Of a DNA stretch of 35,412 nt, positions 11,157-20,331 are shown one piece after another. The notes under the pieces were generated by a model. The model did no database searches. It was not told the DNA's origin and was given only the letters and a program-made list of their open reading frames with translations. A program made the translations under genes and the position numbers. The number at the start of each line of letters is the position of its first letter. Positions within the stretch are counted from its first letter, which is position 1. Source of the stretch: Myxococcales bacterium (GTDB taxonomy: Bacteria > Myxococcota_A > Polyangia > Haliangiales > Haliangiaceae); the NCBI GenBank assembly GCA_011526095.1, contig WYBA01000413.1:1-35412 (forward strand). Reading direction: 5' to 3'.

Positions 11157-14100
11157 ATGTCGGGCAAGCCGCCGGGCCGAGGGGACGCGCACGCCGAGAC
11201 GCTGCCGAGCGATCCGCTCGGCAAGACGCTGGGCAGCGGCGAGGCGCCCGTGGCCTACGAGGCGACGGTCGCGGTCGGCGGCACGCCGACGATCTCGACC
11301 CCGGGCGGCGACTTCCGCCGCGTCAGCCGCGACGACTACGAGCGCGGGCCGGAGATCGCGCGCGGCGGGATGGGCCGGATCGTCGCCGCGCGCGACGTCC
11401 GCCACGACCGGCCGGTCGCGCTCAAGGAGCTGCTCCACGGCTCGTCGGCGATGATCGCGCGGTTTCGCCGCGAGGCGCTGATCGCGGCGCGGCTGCAGCA
11501 CCCGGCGATCGTCCCGATCTACGAGGCCGGCGTGTGGGAGGACGGCGAGCCGTTCTTCGCGATGAAGCGGGTCGAGGGCCGCTCGCTCGACGCGGTGATC
11601 GCCGCGACGTCCGCGACCCGCGATCGTCTCGCCCTCTTGCCCAACGTGATCGCTGTCGCCGAGGCGCTCGCCTACGCCCACGCGCGCGGCGTGATCCACC
11701 GCGACCTCAAGCCGCACAACGTGCTCGTCGGCGACTACGGCGAGACCGTCGTCATCGACTGGGGGCTGGCGAAGGACATCGGCCAGGGCGACGACGCGCT
11801 GCTGGCGACGATCGACCTCGCGCCGACGGCGACCACCTCCGGGGACCTCACCGTCGCCGGCAGCGCGCTCGGCACGCCGGCCTACATGCCGCCGGAGCAG
11901 GCGCGCGGCGAGGACGTCGACGCGCGCGCCGACGTCTACGCGATCGGCGCGATCCTCTACCACCTGCTGTCGGGCACGGTGCCGTACGGCACGGCGCCGA
12001 CGGCCCGCGCGCTGCTCGCCCGCGTCGCGGCGGTGCCGCCGACGCCGCTGGTCGACCTGCAGCTCGACCTGCCGGCGGACCTGATCGCGATCGTCGACAA
12101 GGCGATGGCGCGCGACGCGGCCGATCGCTACCCCGACGCCGGCGCGCTCGCCGCCGACCTGCGCCGGTTCGCCTCGGGCCAGCTCGTCTCGGCGCACCGC
12201 TACTCGCTGCGCGCGATGCTCGCCCGGTGGGCGCGCAAGCACCGCGTCCTGCTCGCCGCGGCCGCCGCGTGCGCGGTGGCCGCGCTCGTCGGGCTGGCGC
12301 TGTACCTGCGCGCGGTCGGCGCCGAGCAGGCCGCGAACCGGCGGCTGCGCGCCGTCGCCGAGGCGGCGCGGGCCGAGGCCGAGGCGAACCTCGCCACGGC
12401 GCGCGCGCAGACGATGGTGCTGTACGAGGAGCAGGGCGCCGCGCGGCTCGCCGCGGGCCAGCCGCTGCAGGCGGCTGCGTACCTGAGCGCGAGCTACGCC
12501 ATGGGCAACACCGCAGCGTCGCTGCGGCTGCTGCTGGGCGAGGTCATGCCGGTCGTCGAGTCGGTCGCGCTGCCGGTCGACGCGCGCCGCGCGTGGTTCT
12601 CGGCCGACGGCGCGCGCGTCGTCGTCGACGGCGCCGACGCCGTCACGATCTGGGACGCCGATCGCGGCGCCGAGCTGGCGCGGTTCGCGCCGTCGTTCCG
12701 GGTCGCGGTCGCGGCGCACGCGCCGGTCGCCGTGCTCGACACGACCGGCACCGTCGTCGATCTGCGCGACGGCCGCGCGACGCGCGTGATCGACGCGCTC
12801 GCGCGTCCGGCGTTCCTCGCGCTGTCCGGCGACGGGCGCCTGGCCGTCGGCTACACCGAGGACGGCAACCTCCACGCGATCGACGTGCCCACCGGCGTGG
12901 TGCGCTGGACCTCGTTCGTCGGCGGCGAGATCCACGAGCCGCAGCTGTCCGACGACGGCGCGGTCCTGGTCGTGTGCCAGATCGATGGCCCGTGCCGCGT
13001 CGTCGACCCGGCGCGTGGCGCGACGGTGCGGACCGTGCCGGGGGGCGCGCCGGCGCTGTCCCGCGACGGCGCGCGCCTCGTCGTGCTCGCCGGGCCCGAC
13101 GGCTCGCGGGTGTGGGACCTCGCAGCCGGCGGGGCCGCGGTCGCGTTTCGCCCCTCGGTCGAGCACCGCGATCACCTCGTGTCGACGGCGTCGCGGCGGT
13201 TCGTCACCTTCGGCGGCGACGACGTGACGGTGTGGGACCTCGCGACCGCGCGCCCGCTTCGCACGCTGGCGCGCGGCGCGGCCGCGGTCAGTGACTGCGC
13301 GCTACTCGACGGCGACGGCGAGCTGCTCGTCCTGCGCGTCGACCGCTCGATCGAGCGGTGGGACCTCGCCACCGGCCGCCGGCTCGAGCACCGCGCGTGG
13401 ACCGGCGGCCGCGACCTGGCGGTGTCGCCCGACGGCGCGCGCTGGCTGGTCACCGGCGGCGCCGACGTCCGCGTCGCGCACACCGCCGCGCTCGCGCGGT
13501 CGCGGATCGTCGCGCTCGACGGTCTGGGGCCGCGCGCGAGCCCGTCGCCGCTCGGCTACCTGCCCGACGGCCGCACCCTCGCCGTGGTCGCGCCGGACGG
13601 CGCGCGCATCGTCGACGCCGCCACCGCGACCGTGATCCGCTCGATCGATGCCGTCCCGGGTGCGACCGGCGTCGCGGTGTCGCCGGACGGGCGGGCCCTG
13701 GCGATCACCGCCGGCGCCGCGACCGTCGTCGTCGACGTCGCCACCGGCACCCGGCGCGCCCGGCTCGCGGTCGATGGCGAGCCCGGCGCCCACCAGCTCG
13801 CGCGGTTCGCGGGGGACCGGCTCGTCATCGCGGCGACCGAGCACGTCGGCGTGTGGGACGTCGCCGCCGCGCGCCGGCAGCGGACGTTGGCGACCACCGC
13901 GTGGCACCTCGACGTCACCGACCGTGGCGACCGCGCACTGACCTGCCAGGGCTCCGGCTTCGAGCTGTGGGACCTGTCGTCGGGCGCGCGGCTCCGCGCC
14001 ACCGAGGTGCCCTCGATCTACTACTGCGACCTGGCCGCCGGCGGTGAGCTCGTCGCGGCGGGCTCGAGCGGCGCGGCCTCGGTGTGGGACCTGGAGCGCC

Positions 14101-14477
14101 GCGCCCGCGTCGTCGAGCTGGAGATGGAGCTGGGCGGGACGACGGCGCTGCAGTACACCCCCGACGGCGGCGCGCTCGTCACCGGCGGCGGCGCCGGCCT
14201 GCGCGTGTGGGACGCGGCCACGGGCCGCCCGCTGCTGGCGCGCGCCGGCCACGAGGTCGCGATCTGGGCGCTGGCGGTCCGCCCCGACGGCGCGCAGGTC
14301 GCGACCGCGAGCGACGATGGGACGCTCCAGCTGTGGGACCTGCCGCGCGAGACGCGCGCGCCGGCCGAGGTCGCGGCGCTCGTCGCGCGCGGCGCCCCGT
14401 GGGTCGTCGATCCCTCCGGCCGCCTCGTCCCGCGTCCGCCCGGCGCGACCGCCGCGGTCTCCGACGCGCCGCCCTGA
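11157..14477 (+). CDS. Membrane Ser/Thr protein kinase with extracytoplasmic WD40 repeats
   Basis: A 1106-residue protein from the ATG at 11157; the frame is open further upstream, but TATACT at 11141 places the promoter just before this ATG. The kinase domain (about residues 61-338) shows the Gly-rich loop IARGGMGRIV, VALK with Lys90, HRDLKPHN with Asp183, DWG at 201-203 in place of DFG, and GTPAYMPPEQ in the activation segment. A Thr-rich stretch (LAPTATTSGDLTVAG) just before it may be autophosphorylated. A membrane segment lies at 364-385. The C-terminal 600 or so residues contain about eight or nine WD40-like blades ending in IWD, VWD, RWD or LWD, the last reading ATASDDGTLQLWDL. DWG is common in this bacterial kinase family, so activity is expected. 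The ligand and substrate are unknown. Confidence 0.9.
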   Translation: MSGKPPGRGDAHAETLPSDPLGKTLGSGEAPVAYEATVAVGGTPTISTPGGDFRRVSRDDYERGPEIARGGMGRIVAARDVRHDRPVALKELLHGSSAMIARFRREALIAARLQHPAIVPIYEAGVWEDGEPFFAMKRVEGRSLDAVIAATSATRDRLALLPNVIAVAEALAYAHARGVIHRDLKPHNVLVGDYGETVVIDWGLAKDIGQGDDALLATIDLAPTATTSGDLTVAGSALGTPAYMPPEQARGEDVDARADVYAIGAILYHLLSGTVPYGTAPTARALLARVAAVPPTPLVDLQLDLPADLIAIVDKAMARDAADRYPDAGALAADLRRFASGQLVSAHRYSLRAMLARWARKHRVLLAAAAACAVAALVGLALYLRAVGAEQAANRRLRAVAEAARAEAEANLATARAQTMVLYEEQGAARLAAGQPLQAAAYLSASYAMGNTAASLRLLLGEVMPVVESVALPVDARRAWFSADGARVVVDGADAVTIWDADRGAELARFAPSFRVAVAAHAPVAVLDTTGTVVDLRDGRATRVIDALARPAFLALSGDGRLAVGYTEDGNLHAIDVPTGVVRWTSFVGGEIHEPQLSDDGAVLVVCQIDGPCRVVDPARGATVRTVPGGAPALSRDGARLVVLAGPDGSRVWDLAAGGAAVAFRPSVEHRDHLVSTASRRFVTFGGDDVTVWDLATARPLRTLARGAAAVSDCALLDGDGELLVLRVDRSIERWDLATGRRLEHRAWTGGRDLAVSPDGARWLVTGGADVRVAHTAALARSRIVALDGLGPRASPSPLGYLPDGRTLAVVAPDGARIVDAATATVIRSIDAVPGATGVAVSPDGRALAITAGAATVVVDVATGTRRARLAVDGEPGAHQLARFAGDRLVIAATEHVGVWDVAAARRQRTLATTAWHLDVTDRGDRALTCQGSGFELWDLSSGARLRATEVPSIYYCDLAAGGELVAAGSSGAASVWDLERRARVVELEMELGGTTALQYTPDGGALVTGGGAGLRVWDAATGRPLLARAGHEVAIWALAVRPDGAQVATASDDGTLQLWDLPRETRAPAEVAALVARGAPWVVDPSGRLVPRPPGATAAVSDAPP

Positions 14478-16574
14478 TCACCACAGCCCGATCGGCTGGC
14501 AGTCGTAGGCGCCGGACTGGCTGTCGAGGTTGTTGCCCTCGTTGCACTCGTTGTTGGCGCCGGTGCCGCCGCCCGACGGGGCGCAGCCGTAGTCGGGGTT
14601 GTCGACGCACGCGCGCACGTCGATCGGGTCCGGCGCGTCGTTCCACACGCACTGGATGTCGACGCACGCGCCGGGCGCGAGTGGCGCGGGCGTCGTCGGC
14701 GTGCCGCCGGCGCACGGGACCTCGGTCATCGTCGCGTTGTCCCAGAACGTCACCGGCACGCCGGCGCCGGCGACGACGTCGCCCTCGTTGCACACGCGCG
14801 CGAGCAACGTGCAGCCCAGCTCCTCGAGCGTCAGCGACACGACGAGATCGGGCGCGGCGTTGGCGTCGTACTCGGGCAGGTTCTGGCGGAAGTTGTTCAT
14901 CAGGCCCGACTCGGTGTTCGGGTTCGGCGTCAGCCAGTTGACCGGCTCGCTCGCCGGGATCGAGCCGTCCTCGGCGACGTTGGTGACGTGGTAGGCGTGC
15001 TGGTTCCAGATCCGCCGCGTCGACGCCCAGCTGTCCGTGGCGTCGCCGTAGACCCGGATGCCCTGGGTCGTGCCGCCGCCGTTGGCGTTCTCGACGAACA
15101 CGATCTCGGCGTTGCCGTCGTTGTCGGCGTCGACGACGATCGGCATCTCCAGCCGGGTGTGCGAGCGGTTGGCGATCGCCAGCCGCTCGGCGCCGTCGAC
15201 GCCGTCGAGGATGCGGAACTCGACCTCGTCGGCGTAGACGACCTCGGCGCGGCCGTCGGCGTCGAAGTCGAACACGCTCGAGCCGGTGACGCGCGAGCTG
15301 CAGTCGGCGTTGGTCACCTTCCACCGGATCCCCGGGTCGCTGCACCCGGCGGGCAGCGGCGTCGCGAGGCACTCGAGGTCCGCGACGATGTAGTAGTCGG
15401 CCGCGGCGACGCCGATCTCGGGCTCGCCGTCGCCGTCGAAGTCCGCGACCGTCGGCGGCCCGCCCTCGTTGCGCGTGCAGTCGTCGACCGGGATCGTGAT
15501 CTGCGCCGGCGTGCCGCCGACCATCATCAGCGTGCCGTCGTGGTTGAGGATGTAGATGACGCCGGCGCGCGCGATGACGACCTCGCCCTCGTCGTCGGCG
15601 TCGAAGTTGCCGGTGGCGGTGTAGCCGTCGCACGGGAACCCCGTCGCCTGGCAGTTCGCGGAGCTGATCGCGATCGCGTAGGCGTAGGTCCACAGCTCGG
15701 CCCCGAGCGCGCTGTACATCGTGTTGCCGGCGAGCACGTCGAGCGTGCCGTTCAGGTCGAGGTCACCCGACGACGACACCGGGCCGAGGAACCCGTTGGT
15801 GCCGACGCCGGCGGCGCCCTCCCACGCCAGCGTGCCGTCCTCGCCGTTGAGCACGACGCGGCCGACGATCACCTCGGGCGCGCCGGCGCCGTCGAGGTTG
15901 GCGATCGACGGCTGGACCGCGGCGAGCCGGTCGTCGCCGGAGGGGTGCGTCGCCTGGACCCACTTGACCGAGCCGTCCTTCTCGAACGCGATCGTGCCGC
16001 CGCCGTTGATCATCCCGACGATGTCGGGGCTGCCGTCGTCGTCGATGTCGCCGACCGCGAGGCCCGCGGAGTTGTCGAGCCAGATCCCGGCGGTGCCGGT
16101 GTCCGCCTCGATCTCGTTGGCGCCGACGCTGAAGTGCTCGGGCAGGATCCCGTCGTCGCCGCACGCGCCGGACACCACGCGCAGCACGCCGTTGGTGTTG
16201 CAGCAGCCGTCCTCCTGCAGCCGGTACGTCACGAACGCGACGTCGGGGATGTCGTCGGTGTCGACGTCGTCGTCGCCGTCGTCGTCGGTCAGGTTGATCA
16301 CCACCGGCGTCATCACGACGTCGTTGTAGTTCTGGTACGGCGAGCCCGCGGCGGGCACGTCCCACCGGCACTCGACCTCGGGGTTGAACTGCCCCGTCGG
16401 CGTGAACACGCAGTCGGGCTCGGCGTCCGGGCCGCCGCCGCCGGCGTCCGGCACGCCCGCGTCGCCGCCGCCGCCGCCGTCGCCGTCGCCGTCGCCGCCG
16501 TTGTCGCCTCCGCAGGCGACGAGCGACGACACCATGCCCAGCGCGGCGATCACGAGCAGTTGACGAGGCCTCAT
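14478..16574 (-). CDS. FG-GAP/VCBS repeat lipoprotein with C-terminal CARDB-like domain
   Basis: A 698-residue protein starting at the ATG at 16574 with a lipoprotein signal (LGMVSSLVAC, Cys21). An Asp/Gly-rich spacer follows (GGDNGGDGDGDGGGGGDAG). The body has repeating calcium-type FG-GAP motifs such as GDIDDDGSPDIVG, DLNGTLDVLAGN, DFDGDGEPEIGVAA, DFDADGRAEVVYAD and DADNDGNAEIVFVE, which form an integrin-like beta-propeller. About residues 571-660 (APDLVVSLTLEEL ... ACVDIQCVW) resemble a CARDB adhesion domain, with several cysteine pairs. Such proteins sit on the outer surface in Myxococcota and probably bind calcium and ligands; the ligand is unknown. Its stop codon directly abuts the kinase stop codon (14477/14478), with no room for a terminator between them. 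Confidence 0.85.
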   Translation of the reverse strand: MRPRQLLVIAALGMVSSLVACGGDNGGDGDGDGGGGGDAGVPDAGGGGPDAEPDCVFTPTGQFNPEVECRWDVPAAGSPYQNYNDVVMTPVVINLTDDDGDDDVDTDDIPDVAFVTYRLQEDGCCNTNGVLRVVSGACGDDGILPEHFSVGANEIEADTGTAGIWLDNSAGLAVGDIDDDGSPDIVGMINGGGTIAFEKDGSVKWVQATHPSGDDRLAAVQPSIANLDGAGAPEVIVGRVVLNGEDGTLAWEGAAGVGTNGFLGPVSSSGDLDLNGTLDVLAGNTMYSALGAELWTYAYAIAISSANCQATGFPCDGYTATGNFDADDEGEVVIARAGVIYILNHDGTLMMVGGTPAQITIPVDDCTRNEGGPPTVADFDGDGEPEIGVAAADYYIVADLECLATPLPAGCSDPGIRWKVTNADCSSRVTGSSVFDFDADGRAEVVYADEVEFRILDGVDGAERLAIANRSHTRLEMPIVVDADNDGNAEIVFVENANGGGTTQGIRVYGDATDSWASTRRIWNQHAYHVTNVAEDGSIPASEPVNWLTPNPNTESGLMNNFRQNLPEYDANAAPDLVVSLTLEELGCTLLARVCNEGDVVAGAGVPVTFWDNATMTEVPCAGGTPTTPAPLAPGACVDIQCVWNDAPDPIDVRACVDNPDYGCAPSGGGTGANNECNEGNNLDSQSGAYDCQPIGLW

Positions 16575-16581
16575 GCGATCG

Positions 16582-16587
16582 ATCCTA
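16582..16587 (-). promoter_or_regulatory. -10 element TAGGAT of the FG-GAP lipoprotein
   Basis: On the minus strand TAGGAT is followed by seven bases and the ATG at 16574. This predicts a 1-nt leader. It is the same hexamer and near-identical spacing seen before the genes starting at 25737 and 34428. It supports choosing the ATG at 16574 over the upstream in-frame start at 16640. Confidence 0.55.
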
Positions 16588-16652
16588 TCGATCTCCAAGG
16601 CGTTCGTCGCGGGGGGAGTACGCCGGGGGACGCCGGCCACACCGCCGCCGGC

Positions 16653-17420
16653 CTACCGTTCGGCGGTGGTGTCTGCGGTCGCCGGGGCCTTGAACGTCAG
16701 CGTGACCTTCGCGGCCTTCTTGCCCGTCTTGCCCTTCTTCACCTTCACCTTCGTGGTCTGCAGGCCGAGGACCGGATGCCACGCCTCGATCGTGTAGGTC
16801 CCCGGGGCCAGCCCGCGCAGCTCGAACGCGCCGTCGTCGCCGGTGACGTCGAAGTACGGGTGGTCCTGCACGACGATCCACGCGCTCATCCACGGGTGGA
16901 CGTCGCACGCCAGCGACACGACCTCGCCCGGCTTGGCCAGGGCCTCGCGGACGATCGGCCTCGCCTCCGCCGGCTGCGGCAGGTTGAACAGCACGCGCTT
17001 GCCGAGGTTGCCGCGGACGTTGTGGAAGGTCGGATCGGCGTTGACGATCTCCACCTTCTGGCCGGCGACGATCCCGACGACGTGCGGCGCGTACGTGCAC
17101 GCGTCCTGGACGATCTGCGCGGCCTCCGCGGGCGCCTCGTGCGCGCCGGCGGTGCCGTTCTTCACGCGCACCAGCACGTCGCGCACCTTGCCCCCGGTGA
17201 CGACGAGGTCGTCGGACAGCGCCTCGGTCTTCGCGCACTCCGGGTCGCTCTTGCGATCGAGCTTCTTGCGCGCCGGCGCCTCGCCCTCGAGCTTGATCAC
17301 GCCGCGCACGACCACCGGCGCCTCGTCGTCGGCGCGGGCGGGAGACTCGGACGCGGTCGACGCCAGCGCGACGAGCGCGGCGGTCAGGAGCAACGGCGAG
17401 GTTCGAGTCAGCACGCGCAT
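16653..17420 (-). CDS. Secreted cupredoxin-like protein with carboxypeptidase-regulatory-like end
   Basis: A 255-residue protein with a signal peptide (about residues 1-30, ending SPARA-DD). The central domain has the arrangement expected of a type 1 copper site: His133 in TFHNV, then Cys172, His175 and Met178 in ACDVHPWMSAW. The C-terminal part (DDGAFELRGLAPGTYTIEAWHP) is a carboxypeptidase-regulatory-like strand pair, and the tail is Lys-rich. Proteins of this build are often annotated as methylamine-utilisation-like or plastocyanin-like. They act outside the cytoplasm, possibly in electron transfer or as a structural copper protein, but no direct evidence fixes the role. The ATG lies one base after the SDR stop codon, so the two are co-transcribed and probably translationally coupled. 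Confidence 0.8.
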   Translation of the reverse strand: MRVLTRTSPLLLTAALVALASTASESPARADDEAPVVVRGVIKLEGEAPARKKLDRKSDPECAKTEALSDDLVVTGGKVRDVLVRVKNGTAGAHEAPAEAAQIVQDACTYAPHVVGIVAGQKVEIVNADPTFHNVRGNLGKRVLFNLPQPAEARPIVREALAKPGEVVSLACDVHPWMSAWIVVQDHPYFDVTGDDGAFELRGLAPGTYTIEAWHPVLGLQTTKVKVKKGKTGKKAAKVTLTFKAPATADTTAER

Positions 17421-17421
17421 G

Positions 17422-18192
17422 TCATGACACGCAGGCGCCGCCGTCGACCAGCATCGTCATGCCGGTGGTGAACGACGCGGCGTCGGACAGGAGGTAGACC
17501 GCGGCCGCGGCGATCTCGACCGGCTGCGCGTGGCGGCCGAGCGGGGTGCGGGCGTGCATGTGATCGCGGATCATCGGGTTCGAGACCAGGGCGGCGGCGA
17601 ACTTGGTCTCGACGAGCCCGGGGGCGATCGCATTCACCCGGATGCCCGAGCTGCCGAGCTCGTACGCCAGCGTCTGGGTCATGCTGATCACCGCGGCCTT
17701 GGACATGCCGTACGCGCCCTGCATCGGCGCCGCGCGCTGGCCGAGGAAGCTGGCGATGTTGACGATCGCCGCCGCGCCGCCGCGCTCGCGCGCGTGCTTG
17801 ACCAGCCCGCGCGCGCAGAAGAAGTAGCCCTTCACGTTGACCTCGAAGGTCTTGTCGATCGCGCTCTCGGGCGTGTCGATCATCGGGCCGAAGTACGGGT
17901 TGGTCGCCGCGTTGTTGACCAGGCCGTCGACGCGGCCGAACCGCTCGATCGCGCGCGCGTAGAGCGCCTGGACGTCGGCCTCCTTGCCGGTGTGACAGGC
18001 GAACGCGGCGACCTCGCCGGCGCCGGCGAGGCGCCCGGCGGTGGCGTCGAGGTCGGCCTGCTTGCGCGAGGCGATCACGACCTTGGCGCCGGCCTCTAGG
18101 CAGGCGCGGGCGATGGCCTCGCCGATCCCGCGGCTGCCGCCGGTGACGACGATGACCTTGTCTTCCAAGGAAATCCGGCTGGTTGCGCTCAT
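17422..18192 (-). CDS. SDR family NAD(P)-dependent oxidoreductase
   Basis: A 256-residue classical short-chain dehydrogenase. It shows TGGSRGIGEA (cofactor-binding TGxxxGIG, about residues 17-26), the NNAA motif in VDGLVNNAATNPYFGP, the catalytic Ser in NIASF, and YGMSK with catalytic Tyr and Lys. It ends in FTTGMTMLVDGGACVS, typical of FabG/BKR-like enzymes. Substrate cannot be read from the sequence. The divergent acyl-CoA dehydrogenase and the shared gap with a FadR-like palindrome suggest a hydroxyacyl or related lipid-derived substrate, but this is inference. The ATG at 18192 follows a TACCGT hexamer seven bases upstream. Confidence 0.93.
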   Translation of the reverse strand: MSATSRISLEDKVIVVTGGSRGIGEAIARACLEAGAKVVIASRKQADLDATAGRLAGAGEVAAFACHTGKEADVQALYARAIERFGRVDGLVNNAATNPYFGPMIDTPESAIDKTFEVNVKGYFFCARGLVKHARERGGAAAIVNIASFLGQRAAPMQGAYGMSKAAVISMTQTLAYELGSSGIRVNAIAPGLVETKFAAALVSNPMIRDHMHARTPLGRHAQPVEIAAAAVYLLSDAASFTTGMTMLVDGGACVS

Positions 18193-18199
18193 GCGGCGA

Positions 18200-18205
18200 A
18201 CGGTA
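18200..18205 (-). promoter_or_regulatory. Candidate -10 TACCGT of the SDR gene
   Basis: On the minus strand TACCGT is followed by seven bases and the ATG at 18192, the same geometry as other putative leaderless starts in this window. The hexamer is weaker than the others, and no -35 is seen. Confidence 0.35.
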
Positions 18206-18247
18206 TCACAGGGGACTCTTGACGCATCGCGACACGATCCGCCAAGC

Positions 18248-18265
18248 TGAATGACGACTCATTCA
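18248..18265. promoter_or_regulatory. 18-bp perfect palindrome resembling a FadR/TetR-type fatty-acid operator
   Basis: TGAATGA (18248-18254) and TCATTCA (18259-18265) are exact reverse complements separated by CGAC. The site lies in the divergent gap between the SDR gene and the acyl-CoA dehydrogenase gene, 16 bp before the latter's ATG and just upstream of its CGGAGG Shine-Dalgarno (18271-18276). From memory, the Bacillus subtilis FadR box consensus is TGAATGA-MTAN-TCATTCA; this site departs from it at one central base. TetR-family FadR-like repressors release such sites on binding long-chain acyl-CoA. No regulator gene is in the window. Confidence 0.7.
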
Positions 18266-18281
18266 CTGCCCGGAGGCACCC

Positions 18282-20108
<1,827 letters not shown>

Positions 20109-20121
20109 GCGGCGGGGGCGT

Positions 20122-20146
20122 GGGCGCGCGTCGAGGGCGCGCGCCC
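20122..20146 (+). terminator. Possible hairpin terminator after the acyl-CoA dehydrogenase
   Basis: GGGCGCGCG (20122-20130) pairs with CGCGCGCCC (20138-20146), a 9-bp stem with a 7-base loop, 13 bp after the stop codon. No T-tract follows. Confidence 0.45.
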
Positions 20147-20167
20147 GCACTGCGCCAGCCTGGCTCG

Positions 20168-20209
20168 GGACAGCTGACCCTGGCGCGTGTGAGCTACGGA
20201 CAGTTGACC
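20168..20209. repeat. Pair of direct repeats GGACAG(C/T)TGACC 30 bp apart
   Basis: GGACAGCTGACC (20168-20179) and GGACAGTTGACC (20198-20209) match at 11 of 12 bases, in the same orientation, exactly 30 bp start to start, in a non-coding stretch. Repeated short end motifs like these are known at the ends of some insertion sequences such as the IS21 family, but no transposase remains here. They could instead be two binding sites on nearly the same helix face. Confidence 0.4.
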
Positions 20210-20245
20210 ACATCGCCGCACGTGCGAACTGCGCGAAGTGACTGG

Positions 20246-20262
20246 AGTCCGGTTCCCGGACT
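20246..20262. other. Short perfect hairpin in the 20109-20331 gap
   Basis: AGTCCGG (20246-20252) pairs with CCGGACT (20256-20262) around TTC. It lies between the acyl-CoA dehydrogenase and the VWA lipoprotein. No T-tract follows. Its role is unknown. Confidence 0.35.
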
Positions 20263-20286
20263 GGTAGCGCAGATGACGTGATCGGC

Positions 20287-20308
20287 TGGCACGGCTCTTG
20301 GGTACGAT
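20287..20308 (+). promoter_or_regulatory. Candidate promoter region of the VWA lipoprotein gene
   Basis: Two alternatives overlap. TGGCACG-N4-TTGGG (20287-20302) fits the sigma-54 -24 box perfectly but has GG instead of the near-invariant GC at -12. TACGAT (20303-20308) could be a sigma-70 -10 box giving a leader of about 17 nt with GGAGGG (20321-20326). The second is more plausible. Confidence 0.3.
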
Positions 20309-20331
20309 CGCGTGTACCCCGGAGGGATGCC

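Noticed and set aside
20287..20302. Sigma-54 promoter before the VWA lipoprotein
   Set aside because: The -24 box is perfect but the -12 box has GG instead of the near-invariant GC; kept only as a low-confidence alternative.
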